64,000 nt of DNA from Saprospiraceae bacterium (GCA_013214355.1 JABSSL010000012.1:62001-126000), one strand, 5' to 3'; shown: positions 17,278 through 26,245, counted from the stretch's first letter. Made by a program: numbers and translations. Notes: generated by a model from the letters alone, not told the origin.

Positions 17278-17335
17278 CAAAGCTAAGGAATGAGGTTTAA
17301 ATAGAGCAATCATCAAGGCTTAAACCTCATCCCTT
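17278..17335 (-). promoter_or_regulatory. E1 promoter with long upstream inverted repeat
   Basis: TAGCTTTG on the minus strand (17285-17278) fits TAnnTTTG and lies 25 bp before the E1 start codon. Directly behind it is an inverted repeat: ATGAGGTTTAA (17290-17300) with TTAAACCTCAT (17320-17330), extended by AAGG/CCTT after one mismatch. It could be the terminator of the upstream cupin gene or an operator for E1. No U-tract is present. Confidence 0.5.
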
Positions 17336-17361
17336 CTAAGCCAAAAAAGGTGAAATCAGTA

Positions 17362-18945
17362 TTAGCGTCCCGGATTAGTCTTTTCCACTCTAAGTGTCCG
17401 TAATAATCTGTGCCCCTCGCTACGCCAAGTTCCAGTGAAACCTTTAGGTAGGATAAAGAACTCACCTGTTTGGAAAGTTGTGCTATTCCCTGTTTCGGTT
17501 TCTAGAGTTACCGCCCCAGCGAGAATATAAATAAGTTGTTCTTTCTTACTCTTGAAGTGCTTCTCTGTTTGTGGAGTTTCGGACTGAGTGCTGACCGTGA
17601 GATCATGCCCACGCTGTAGGATGTCTCGGAAGCTATTTGTTTGATTTACATCCGGAGTTAGATTAATACCCGCCATTTTAGCTTTATCCATGAGTGCTGG
17701 TTTTGGATCTAAGTTGGAAGCCTTAGTTCTTTCATTGGCGATAACCGAGAGTTCATGATAGAAACTTTGGCCTCCTTGGGTTTCCCATTCTCCTTGGTAT
17801 CCTTTGGGGACCCAAAAGAAGTCTCCTGGATAATAGAAGCGCTCCGCCTCCCCGGTAGGATGGAGTCGGGCGCGGCCATTTATGACGTAAATAAACTCTT
17901 CAATACTGTAGTCATCCCAATGCGCCGTCTTGGTCTCGCTGGCGACTACGAAAACACTAATTTCCTCTCCCTGATAGAGTCTTTTTTGGAAAAGTAGGCG
18001 ATCAGGATCGGCGGAGGAAGTGACTTTTTTGAGTCCAAGGCCAGAAATTGCGGTAGGATCTAGCGTTATGGGATGTATGATTTTTGGTATGAATTCAACG
18101 TCAAATGCTCGGATCTTATCGCCATCAAAGGTGGCTACCAGCAATGTATTGGTGGCTGGAATATAACTGATGTCAGGAGCCTGTAAGCCGGCTTCGCGAG
18201 TGTCTAGAATCATAGTCTTTTCCCCATCTGATGTGACATGATGAAGTAGTCCTCCCCAGCTGGCGGTGATCCAGCCATTCCCGGGAATGGCATCTAAGCC
18301 ATCAATCCATGGTATTCCTCCGACTACCTTCTCCAGTTTTCGCGTTTTCAGATCATATCGACTTAATGTTTGAGGTGTCCATTGGGTAATCACGAGTTTG
18401 TCTTTCTGCAAGAATAGACCGTTTGGGGTATCGATGGAGTCGATCAAAATGGAGCTCTTGCCCTTTCTGACCTGAAATACTTTATTACCACCTGTATCAC
18501 TGCAGTACAAGGTACCTTCAGCATCTACACAAATGTCGTTTAAAGCCTCAGCTCCGTGGATTGGGATACGATCTACGATCTGCCCCTTTTCAAGATTGAT
18601 GGTAATTACTTCATCTATATCAGTCGTATACAGAAACTGATCTTGAATACAAAGTCCTGTTGGCGCATTTAATCCCGAAACCCAATCAGCTTCAACTTTA
18701 GAACCATCTGCTCGTAGTCGTCCGATACTACCCTGCCCGTCCTTTTTCATAAAATGCCCCTCAATATTTGCTGTGTAGATATACTTGGTATTAGCGTCGT
18801 ATAGGACCGATTCTACCGTTGGAAAAATAGAATCAGTTTCCCATTGTAGGTTCAGCTTAGGAATTAGTGTTGTACCGTGTTTTTGTCCTTTTAGTGGAAG
18901 GCATAGCAATAACCCTAACAATAGAGGTAGGAAAACTCTTTGCAT
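17362..18945 (-). CDS. secreted beta-propeller (SMP-30/NHL-like) fused to two cupin domains
   Basis: A 527-residue exported protein with signal peptide ending near LPLKGQKHG. Residues about 30-300 form a six-bladed propeller of the SMP-30/gluconolactonase type, with repeats such as PTGLCIQDQFLYTTD, DICVDAEGTLYCSDTGGNKV and DGLDAIPGNGWITASWGG. Residues about 325-410 and 435-520 are two cupin (DUF861-like) domains; each has a core like EEFIYVINGRARL...GDFFWVPKGYQG and EQLIYILAGAVTL...GEFFILPKGFTG. The cupins lack the classical HxH metal pair in these cores. The fusion is unusual and the substrate unknown. It is the gene upstream of E1 on the same strand but separated by an inverted repeat and a promoter. 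Confidence 0.75.
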   Translation of the reverse strand: MQRVFLPLLLGLLLCLPLKGQKHGTTLIPKLNLQWETDSIFPTVESVLYDANTKYIYTANIEGHFMKKDGQGSIGRLRADGSKVEADWVSGLNAPTGLCIQDQFLYTTDIDEVITINLEKGQIVDRIPIHGAEALNDICVDAEGTLYCSDTGGNKVFQVRKGKSSILIDSIDTPNGLFLQKDKLVITQWTPQTLSRYDLKTRKLEKVVGGIPWIDGLDAIPGNGWITASWGGLLHHVTSDGEKTMILDTREAGLQAPDISYIPATNTLLVATFDGDKIRAFDVEFIPKIIHPITLDPTAISGLGLKKVTSSADPDRLLFQKRLYQGEEISVFVVASETKTAHWDDYSIEEFIYVINGRARLHPTGEAERFYYPGDFFWVPKGYQGEWETQGGQSFYHELSVIANERTKASNLDPKPALMDKAKMAGINLTPDVNQTNSFRDILQRGHDLTVSTQSETPQTEKHFKSKKEQLIYILAGAVTLETETGNSTTFQTGEFFILPKGFTGTWRSEGHRLLRTLRVEKTNPGR

Positions 18946-19026
18946 CAGTGGATGATTTAGATTAATAATGGAGACGGTAATTTAGTCTTAGAAAAGATCG
19001 CTACAGTCCAGTCTTGTCTTTTTGGA

Positions 19027-20052
19027 CTACTTTAAATAGGTTTCTTGGAATTTTTTAGGGGTTAGGCCCGTCTGTTGTTTGAAGGTGGCGAAGAAAGAGG
19101 AGCGTGATCCAAAGCCTACTTCATATCCAATGGCTTCTATGGTCAATAGCTGCTGTTCCAGGAGTAATTGCTTGGCTTCTGCAATGCGAAATTGATTGAT
19201 GTAGGAGGTGAAACTAAGCCCCACATGGCTATTCAATAAATTAGAGAGTCTTGCCTTGGGCCATTGTAGTTCTTTAGCCAAGGAGGCAATGGTCAACTTA
19301 GGGTTACGGTAGGCTTGTTTACGCTGCAAGTATGCTTCTAATTGTTGAAGTAGTGCTTCGGCTTCTTCCCGTTGCATTTTGGGAGAAGTAATAGGGGCGG
19401 ACTGTTTAGTTTTGGATTTTAAACCTAGGTAGATTAATGCGCCATAAAACAAAAGAGATGAGATAATGGGGCCTAGCACATAGTCAACATACAAGGATAG
19501 AACAAAACCGCTACAGATCAATGTGGAGACCCAATAGACCAATAGACTAAATTGTTCTGCTACCGTTAGTGCTCTTTTTTTACCGTTTGGGAAAACGCTT
19601 GAAATCAGCAGCAGGGTGGTAAGTAGCAGAAAGCAAGACAATATGGCATGTAAGGTATAGCGTACATGGTAATCCCAGATCCGTGCATGTGCATAAAAGG
19701 GATAAAGCAGCCCAAATAAGACAATAGCAAGACCAGAAAAGACCAGGATTTTAATAGATAGTGGGCGCCATTTAGAGAGGGATTTCCAGCTATGAACAGT
19801 ATAGGCTAGCAAGAGAGGACCAATTAAAATATGTGCGCTCAAGCCGATTTGCACAGCTGTCCAAGGGATGACTTGTTGGAAATAGTATATACAGGAAACA
19901 CCAACACGAACACAGAAGGCTAAACCCAGAAAACCAAGGAGGTAGCCTTGTTTAGTTCTCGGCTTCACCATTACTAATTGGTAGAGTACCAAGAGAATTC
20001 CATTGAAAACACCTAAGGCGCTAAAGAAAAAAAGAAACTCGGTCCAGAGCAT
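19027..20052 (-). CDS. membrane-anchored AraC-family transcriptional regulator
   Basis: A 341-residue protein with about seven hydrophobic helices in residues 1-215, then a cytoplasmic linker and an AraC-type DNA-binding domain (about 240-341). The second helix-turn-helix and its tail read IEAIGYEVGFGSRSSFFATFKQQTGLTPKKFQETY. Such 7TM-AraC proteins are common in Bacteroidota and may sense signals in or at the membrane. The likely targets are neighbours such as the cupin protein or the two small membrane proteins upstream, but no site shows this. It stands alone, 82 bp from the cupin gene. Confidence 0.85.
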   Translation of the reverse strand: MLWTEFLFFFSALGVFNGILLVLYQLVMVKPRTKQGYLLGFLGLAFCVRVGVSCIYYFQQVIPWTAVQIGLSAHILIGPLLLAYTVHSWKSLSKWRPLSIKILVFSGLAIVLFGLLYPFYAHARIWDYHVRYTLHAILSCFLLLTTLLLISSVFPNGKKRALTVAEQFSLLVYWVSTLICSGFVLSLYVDYVLGPIISSLLFYGALIYLGLKSKTKQSAPITSPKMQREEAEALLQQLEAYLQRKQAYRNPKLTIASLAKELQWPKARLSNLLNSHVGLSFTSYINQFRIAEAKQLLLEQQLLTIEAIGYEVGFGSRSSFFATFKQQTGLTPKKFQETYLK

Positions 20053-20162
20053 CTTGAGGAGAACTACATTTGGGGTGATCTAATCAAACTTGTATCGCAC
20101 AACCCTAAAAGTAGCCAATAAAATTAGTACGGGAACAGATGAGCATAGTCAAGTGAGAAAAA

Positions 20163-20507
20163 CTAGCCCAGATCCCAAAAGGACCTGGGCCGCTTGAGAA
20201 CCTTTATTGTATCTAAAACCGTATTGTAGAAATACCAGAGAGAGAACCCTATCAAGAAATAGAGCAAAAACGTCTTCCCAAGTAGGGCCACGGGTATACT
20301 TGCTAAACCCACCCATAGGAAGAGTTTGCGCTGTTGATAAGCGAACTGTTTATATAAAAGTAATGCGCTCGTCATTTGCCAAAGAAATAACAATATCCAG
20401 CCTAACAAACCACCCGTCTCTGAACCTACCAAAGCCACAATCAACAGGCTGAGGAGTAAGGTGCCTTGTCCCCAAGTATCTATCTTCATTCTTTGTCTAG
20501 ATATCAT
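20163..20507 (-). CDS. small membrane protein, paralogue of the adjacent gene
   Basis: A 114-residue protein with three to four predicted helices and no recognised family. Its middle reads GWILLFLWQMTSALLLYKQF, and the neighbour has GLFFLGGWQLLSALSHFLF at the equivalent place. Both then have a short polar loop, two more helices and a Trp/Tyr-rich end, so they look like diverged paralogues. The gene follows its neighbour by 35 bp and is probably cotranscribed. Met7 is an alternative start. Function unknown. Confidence 0.65.
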   Translation of the reverse strand: MISRQRMKIDTWGQGTLLLSLLIVALVGSETGGLLGWILLFLWQMTSALLLYKQFAYQQRKLFLWVGLASIPVALLGKTFLLYFLIGFSLWYFYNTVLDTIKVLKRPRSFWDLG

Positions 20508-20542
20508 AATCTATGGTCTTTTTCAGTACAGGTAAATTTCGA

Positions 20543-20935
20543 TTAGGCGTTTTCAAAGTCCAGGTCTCCAGTTAAGGTCAATCTGTAGTACCATGCACCT
20601 GCTATTCCAGGAATTACCCCAAAGAAAACGATGCCAAGGTAGAAAGATAGATTGGAACCCAGGTCCATGTTTTCAAAAACATGAGTGCCTAATCCTAGCA
20701 TTCCCAGGTAAGTGGCGCTGGCCATTAGGTACCATCCGCGAAATTTGTCCCCGGTGAAAAGGAAATGACTCAGTGCGCTCAGCAATTGCCAGCCTCCTAA
20801 AAAGAATAACCCCAATAGATACACGATAAATCTACCTGGCGCAGCAATGACAAAAAGCACACTAGCCATCGTGGGGATTATAATCAAAGTCTGTATTACC
20901 AAGTCTAGGCTTCGAAAAAAAACATTGAGTTTCAT
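20543..20935 (-). CDS. small four-helix membrane protein
   Basis: A 130-residue protein with four predicted membrane helices (about 12-30, 34-60, 66-84, 95-118) and little else. It shares the WQ(L/M)xSAL motif and helix layout with the gene directly downstream. It is the first gene of the pair, and a 26-bp palindrome at 20979-21004 lies 44 bp upstream of its start. The context suggests a small regulated membrane module of unknown role. Confidence 0.65.
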   Translation of the reverse strand: MKLNVFFRSLDLVIQTLIIIPTMASVLFVIAAPGRFIVYLLGLFFLGGWQLLSALSHFLFTGDKFRGWYLMASATYLGMLGLGTHVFENMDLGSNLSFYLGIVFFGVIPGIAGAWYYRLTLTGDLDFENA

Positions 20936-20978
20936 GGTTTATAGGGTATTGATGGAATAAAGGTAAAGCAAAAAAACT

Positions 20979-21004
20979 AAACTTTCAATATATACTGAAA
21001 GTTT
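20979..21004. promoter_or_regulatory. palindromic operator candidate
   Basis: AAACTTTCA (20979-20987) and TGAAAGTTT (20996-21004) form a perfect 9-bp inverted repeat around an 8-bp AT-rich centre. The total of 26 bp and the symmetry fit a dimeric repressor site. It lies upstream of the small membrane protein pair. The binding protein is unknown. Confidence 0.45.
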
Positions 21005-21198
21005 TGAATAAATTATCTTGAACTTTAACACGATAAATGTAGCAGAATAGGGTGCCTGCATAATTTTCCAGAGAAGGTTTACGTTTGAATACCGGTATAC
21101 GCACAGGGTGGATAAAATCTGTTGTTAAAAGTTTCCCTTATTACTGGTCTGTCTATCCCTCCCATTGTGCCGTTTTTCTACAGTACGATTCGTTGAAA

Positions 21199-21289
21199 TT
21201 GGAAAGAAAAATTGGCTTCAATTCGATGAAAATATAGCCCTTCATCGCCCAGTTTTATTGGGTCTTAGAAGCGATTTTTCTTATTCCAA
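21199..21289. ncRNA. candidate structured RNA (three-way junction)
   Basis: An outer helix pairs 21199-21219 with 21268-21289: 6 bp, a 2-nt bulge, 8 bp, a small internal loop, then 5 bp. Inside are two adjacent hairpins, CGATGAA/TTCATCG (21224-21230 with 21241-21247) and CCCA/TGGG (21248-21251 with 21259-21262). Such a nested arrangement is unlikely by chance in 91 nt. The strand is not determined, and no known family was recognised. It may be a small RNA or part of a long adhesin leader. Confidence 0.35.
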
Positions 21290-21397
21290 GAACGCACTGA
21301 TTAGCTTAATTCGTGGTCGTAGCCCTTCAAAACCAAGCGGTTAACATAAATAGCAAATTAATTGCATTTTTTTAATCCCGTATAATGCGGTGAGTTT

Positions 21398-21427
21398 AAG
21401 GGGGATAGCTATTTTTGCTGTCTCCTT
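21398..21427. other. hairpin in the adhesin upstream region
   Basis: Bases 21398-21409 pair with 21417-21427 through 11 bp, two of them G-U, with one bulged G and a loop TATTTTT. It lies about 75 bp before the adhesin ATG and may be a leader element. Confidence 0.3.
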
Positions 21428-21500
21428 GGGCAAAAATCATCCGAAAGCCGAGGACATGCACAAGGACTTGATCCCATTAACGTATATATAAAGTGGAAAA

Positions 21501-24500
21501 ATGATAAGACATATTTTGCTCTGCGCTATTGCCATGCTAGGTCTGCAAACCCTACAAGCGCAAATACCCAAGAATATATCTCTGCCTACCAACAAGCTCG
21601 GACAGCCGAGCTCCGAAAAAATGGATTGTAATGACGCGGGAACGATTCGTTTTGATGTAGCTAGCTTCGACGGGCAGAGTAACGATATTTCCCTCGATAC
21701 AATCTTCCTTTGTTTTGGAGATTCCCTACAAATCATACACAACGGCGACTCTGATCTCACTGGAGATCCCAATGACACTACGGCTCCTGGTATTGGTTAT
21801 GGCTTTTATGATTGCCGTCCGACCGTTACTGGTCCAGACATTGCGTCCATCTTGGCGGATCCTTGTGTAAATACGACATCCCCAATCATTTTGCCGGGAG
21901 TTGGTGCTGTGGATCAGACGTTTGGAATTTGGGTAGCAACTGATGAAGCTAATGGAAACCTTACCCTCACTAATAATGGTGTGCTACAGGCGGGCTTTAA
22001 CAATGGAGTTCCACAGCCCATCCAGTTCTGGTTTGCTCCCATCACCTTAGATGAATTTGGGAATCAAGGATTTGAAGATGCCGGCGGGGATACCGGCCCT
22101 TGTGTAGATGTATCGGTGGATCAGGCTTTTTCTGTGGTGTTTCTGAACCCGATTGAAGCTACCAACCAACAAGTAAATAGTAGTCCAACGGGTTGTATTG
22201 GTTCCTTCTTGGTAGAAGGGGGCCTACCTGAATTCGATAACCTGGAACTGTACGATATAGAAATTACCCTACAATCAAACCCTGATATTAGAGGGCAAGT
22301 TCTTGGCGTCCCGAACCATGGGGACATGGTTGAATTCTATGTACCTGAGCCTGGTATCTATGACATCGTAATTGAAGATGGCAAAAGTTGTGGCGCAAGC
22401 TTCAATATGGATTTGAGCTTTTGCCAGGCGGTAACCTTTGAGTTTCCGCTAGAGAATGTACCTCCGGGACAGAATGTCTGTCTTCCTATTTCGGTAGAAG
22501 ACTTCAATTCTGTAGGTTCTATGCAGTTTACAATCGAATGGGATCCTACTATTTTGCAGTTTAGCAATACTGGATCATTTCGTTCAGATATGCCTGATAT
22601 CAGTGAGGCGTCTTTTAACTTAGCTCAACCAGGTGTCCTGGCTTTTTCCTGGGCTGATTTGAGCTTTACCGGGGTAACAATCCCAGATGGAGAAACACTC
22701 TTTGAAATCTGTTTTGATGTGATAGGGGAGTTGGGTGATTGTTCTCCGATAGAAATGACTAGCACTCAAACGCCAATTGAAATTGGAGATCCTACTTCTC
22801 CAGAACCCTTTCCTTATGGTGTAGTGGTGGAAGGAGGAAAAGTCGTTGTCTCGAATGAAATTCTTTTTGCCGTGTTGGAGCAAGATAGTTTGACTTGTCC
22901 CGACGCTATAGATGGAGCTTTCACCCTGACGGTAGATGATGGTACCGGGCCCTACCGATTTTCCTGGAATACCGTTCCTCCATCTGGACCGGATCAAGGA
23001 CAGTTTGTTATCCCCAATGATGGGGAGTCCTTTACGATTGGGGGACTGACGGCTGGTACTTATCAGGTTACTGTAGATGACTCAAGTAATCCTGCTAATA
23101 CAGTAATTGATACCGTGGAAGTGTTTTCTGGACCAACCATTGGGGTAGATCTTATCCCTACTAGTCCTAGTTGTTTTGGAGAGAGTGATGGAGCGGTACA
23201 GGTACAATTGTTGTTGGATGGCGTCATACAGAATAATCCTGGTCCTGAGTTTACCTTCACTTGGAATACTACCCAGGACAATGTGACAGAGTTGACTGAT
23301 ATTTCTTCTGGCTTTTATAGCGTTGTGGTAACGGATCAAACGGGTTGTACGGCCAGTGCAAGTACTACTTTGTCTCAACCGGCGGCTCTGGTGGTTCTCC
23401 CTCAGAATACCTTCCCTGTAGACGCCAGCTGTACTGGTGCGGAGGATGGTTCGATTACGATCACGGCTACTGGAGGTACGAGTGCAGATGGTAATTATAC
23501 CTATAGCTGGAACGGAGGCCTTGGAAGTATTACGGCCGCTAGTTCGCAGATTACCGATTTGAATCCTGGTGAATATTGCGTCACGGTAACGGATGATAAT
23601 AATTGTGAATTTACAGATTGCTTTACCGTAGCGGCGGTAAAAACACTCTCGATTACACCGGTTATCACAGATGTAAGTTGTAACGGATTTACGGACGGAG
23701 AAATCTTCATCACCGGTAATACGACAGGTGCTCCACAAGATCTTCCTTACACCTTTACTTGGGAGTCTTCTCCTAATCCTCCGGTGGATAATAATACTAC
23801 GAGTACCATATCTGATTTGCCTGCTGGGCAATACATTGTAAACATGCAAGATGCTTCCGGAGCAGGTTGTCAGGTGATGGATACCTTTATGGTTGTTGAA
23901 CCCGAAGTTTTGGAGGTGACCTTGCTAGAGCAAACCAATGAGACTTGTACAACGGGGCAAGATGGTAGCGCTCGTGTGTTAGTGGAAGGAGGTACCATGG
24001 ACTATACCTACGGTTGGACGCACAATGATACCTTGAATAGCCCATTTGCTGATACGCTAAGAGCTGGAATGTATACGGTTACTGTAACTGACCAAAACAG
24101 TTGTATTGACTCTTTGGAGATCTTTATTCTGGCGCCTACCCCTCCTAATATTATTTCCTTGGATGATGATAATGTAAGTTGTCCTAGTGACACAGATGGA
24201 GAGTTGAGTGTAGTAGCACAGGGGACGAGTGCTGATATTAATAGTTATGTTTGGAGTACAGGTTCCACCGCTACGTCTATATCCAATTTGAGCCCAGGGG
24301 TATACTACGTGACGATCACACAAGAAAATAGCTGTGCTGCGGTTGATTCCGCTTTCGTACTATCACCTGGACCTGTGGTTTTGGATAGTTTTAATCTGGT
24401 TTCCCCCCAATGTCCGGGAGATGGGAACGGATTAGCCACAATATTTGCTAGCGGGGGTACTGCGCCCTATCGGTATAACTGGTCGACAGATCCGGGTAAT

Positions 24501-26156
24501 GCCACAACGGTGAATCCATTGCCAGCCTTGTCAGCCGGTGATTATTCGGTAACCGTGACGGATAATAATAATTGTCCACCTTTAGTCGCAAATTTTGAAA
24601 TACTTGATCCAGCTTCTATTCTGATTACGTTGGACACAGCAGCAATTGTGCCCGTAAGTTGTCCGGATGACCTGATTTGTGATGGGCAAGCGGTTGCTTT
24701 TGCTTCCTACAGCGATGGAAGTGATGGCTCATTCCGATTTGAATGGACTTCCGGAGAAGTGGATGATGGAGTCATCTTATCAAATGCATCTCAACTCTGT
24801 CGAGGGCCGGGTACCTTAACTGTCAGTGATGGAGTTTGTGGTGAAACCTTTGATTTCAATGTAGGCTCTCCTGAAAATATTGATGTTCTAGCTACGCCTA
24901 CTCCCGTCAGCTGTAATGGCTTGATGGATGGTGCTATATCAATCAGTTTGAGTGGAGGAACTGCACCATTCAATGTGTTATGGACGCAAACTGGAGAAAC
25001 CACAACGGATATTGGTAATCTGACTGCTGGAACTTACGATGCGGTGATCACTGATGCAAATAATTGTACAATGACCCAATCGGTGATCGTTAATCAGCCA
25101 GAAGTATTTATGGTCAATCTATCACCGGATGCAACTACACCAACAGTTTCCTGTAGTGGAGAAGATGACGGTCGAATTGTGGTTTTCACAACGGGAGGGA
25201 ATGACCTAGGTGCAACACCTTACAATTGGGCGAATAATATAGCGTTAAGCTCGTCTCCTGAAGCAACAGGTTTAAGTCCTGGAACTTACGCTGTAACCGT
25301 AACGGATACTAGAGGTTGTCAGGATTCCCTTAACTACACCATTACAGAACCACTACCATTGATTGTGCAATTGGCACCGGTAGCTCCACCATTATGCTTT
25401 GGTGATCCAGCACAGATTGCAATTGATACCATTACCGGAGGAGCTGGTACCGATTTCTTGGATTATACTTATACGGTAAATAATAATCTGCCTTTCCCGC
25501 CCAACATCACTTCAACGGTGTTTGGTGCTGGGCCACATAGTGTCATTGTTCGAGATCCAAATGGTTGTACAGATACTACTTCGGTAAGCGTAGATGAACC
25601 TGATCCGATCTTAATTGACCTGCCGGAACGAATTGTGGTAGAACTAGGAGATTCGCTGACTGTTCTAGATCCAATTGTAACTCCTTTTGGAGGGAATTAT
25701 ACCTATATGTGGACACCTGGGGATTGGTTATCTCCTTCTGATATGGTGAGAAATCCATCCATCTTCCCATTGTCTAGTCAGCAGTATACCTTTACTGTTA
25801 CCAATGAGAATGGTTGCCAAGCCAGTGCAGACATATTTGTGGAGTTGGATGCTAATCGAAATGTTTATATCCCTAATGTTTTTGCCCCGGATGGAATTGG
25901 TGTCAACAATGATGTGTTTACCATCTTTACCTGTACCGGTGTAACCAATGTCAACTTTGTGAAGTTGTATGATCGCTGGGGTGGGGTAGTGTATGAAAGA
26001 ACGAACCTTGATCCGTCCTGTACGGGTATTCGCCTGTGGGATGGACGAGTTAACAATCAGCCTTATAACTCCGGTGTGTATGTCTACTTGGTCGAAGTAA
26101 CCTTCTTGGATGGAGTAACCTTACTTTACCGAGGTGATGTAACTCTGCTGAGATAG
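21501..26156 (+). CDS. giant T9SS-secreted adhesin with cohesin-like domain and SprB repeats
   Basis: A 1551-residue cell-surface protein. A signal peptide ends near LGLQTLQAQIP. Residues about 30-310 form a unique N-terminal region. About 315-455 look like a cohesin fold (PPGQNVCLPISVEDFN, MQFTIEWDPTILQF, DGETLFEICFDVIG). Then come about eleven SprB-type repeats, each with a (S/T/P)C(x)G(x)xDG start and a GG-x-PYxxxW core, for example VSCNGLMDGAISISLSGG. After a PKD-like domain, the C-terminus (about 1455-1551) is a gliding-motility-associated type B T9SS sorting domain: NVYIPNVFAPDGIGVNNDVF, LYDRWGGVVYE, YNSGVYVYLVEV. It is probably exported through SprA and attached at the surface for adhesion or gliding. 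It is monocistronic, ended by a strong hairpin. Confidence 0.9.
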   Translation: MIRHILLCAIAMLGLQTLQAQIPKNISLPTNKLGQPSSEKMDCNDAGTIRFDVASFDGQSNDISLDTIFLCFGDSLQIIHNGDSDLTGDPNDTTAPGIGYGFYDCRPTVTGPDIASILADPCVNTTSPIILPGVGAVDQTFGIWVATDEANGNLTLTNNGVLQAGFNNGVPQPIQFWFAPITLDEFGNQGFEDAGGDTGPCVDVSVDQAFSVVFLNPIEATNQQVNSSPTGCIGSFLVEGGLPEFDNLELYDIEITLQSNPDIRGQVLGVPNHGDMVEFYVPEPGIYDIVIEDGKSCGASFNMDLSFCQAVTFEFPLENVPPGQNVCLPISVEDFNSVGSMQFTIEWDPTILQFSNTGSFRSDMPDISEASFNLAQPGVLAFSWADLSFTGVTIPDGETLFEICFDVIGELGDCSPIEMTSTQTPIEIGDPTSPEPFPYGVVVEGGKVVVSNEILFAVLEQDSLTCPDAIDGAFTLTVDDGTGPYRFSWNTVPPSGPDQGQFVIPNDGESFTIGGLTAGTYQVTVDDSSNPANTVIDTVEVFSGPTIGVDLIPTSPSCFGESDGAVQVQLLLDGVIQNNPGPEFTFTWNTTQDNVTELTDISSGFYSVVVTDQTGCTASASTTLSQPAALVVLPQNTFPVDASCTGAEDGSITITATGGTSADGNYTYSWNGGLGSITAASSQITDLNPGEYCVTVTDDNNCEFTDCFTVAAVKTLSITPVITDVSCNGFTDGEIFITGNTTGAPQDLPYTFTWESSPNPPVDNNTTSTISDLPAGQYIVNMQDASGAGCQVMDTFMVVEPEVLEVTLLEQTNETCTTGQDGSARVLVEGGTMDYTYGWTHNDTLNSPFADTLRAGMYTVTVTDQNSCIDSLEIFILAPTPPNIISLDDDNVSCPSDTDGELSVVAQGTSADINSYVWSTGSTATSISNLSPGVYYVTITQENSCAAVDSAFVLSPGPVVLDSFNLVSPQCPGDGNGLATIFASGGTAPYRYNWSTDPGNATTVNPLPALSAGDYSVTVTDNNNCPPLVANFEILDPASILITLDTAAIVPVSCPDDLICDGQAVAFASYSDGSDGSFRFEWTSGEVDDGVILSNASQLCRGPGTLTVSDGVCGETFDFNVGSPENIDVLATPTPVSCNGLMDGAISISLSGGTAPFNVLWTQTGETTTDIGNLTAGTYDAVITDANNCTMTQSVIVNQPEVFMVNLSPDATTPTVSCSGEDDGRIVVFTTGGNDLGATPYNWANNIALSSSPEATGLSPGTYAVTVTDTRGCQDSLNYTITEPLPLIVQLAPVAPPLCFGDPAQIAIDTITGGAGTDFLDYTYTVNNNLPFPPNITSTVFGAGPHSVIVRDPNGCTDTTSVSVDEPDPILIDLPERIVVELGDSLTVLDPIVTPFGGNYTYMWTPGDWLSPSDMVRNPSIFPLSSQQYTFTVTNENGCQASADIFVELDANRNVYIPNVFAPDGIGVNNDVFTIFTCTGVTNVNFVKLYDRWGGVVYERTNLDPSCTGIRLWDGRVNNQPYNSGVYVYLVEVTFLDGVTLLYRGDVTLLR

Positions 26157-26181
26157 TGGCAGAGGATGATTAAGTAAAATG

Positions 26182-26218
26182 AAAAAGGGAAATCGAGTGC
26201 CACTCGATTTCCCTTTTT
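26182..26218. terminator. bidirectional rho-independent terminator
   Basis: Bases 26182-26199 are perfectly complementary to 26201-26218, giving a long stem with A-tract on one side and T-tract on the other. It sits between the convergent adhesin and TPR-protein genes and can terminate both. Confidence 0.9.
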
Positions 26219-26245
26219 TAATATAAGCAATCTACCGGGCCCTCT

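Larger units (their letters stand above)
20936..21500. other. 565-bp intergenic region with palindrome and RNA-like structures
   Basis: No credible gene is seen on either strand between the small membrane proteins and the adhesin. The stretch holds a palindromic operator candidate (20979-21004), a three-way-junction structure (21199-21289) and a hairpin (21398-21427), described separately. Confidence 0.6.

Noticed and set aside
20979-21004. Rho-independent terminator
   Set aside because: The inverted repeat lies upstream of both flanking genes and has no T-tract, so an operator is more likely.
23082-23849. 255-codon minus-strand frame inside the adhesin gene
   Set aside because: It mirrors the repetitive Thr/Asn-rich adhesin sequence, is full of Arg and Ile, and has no family signature.
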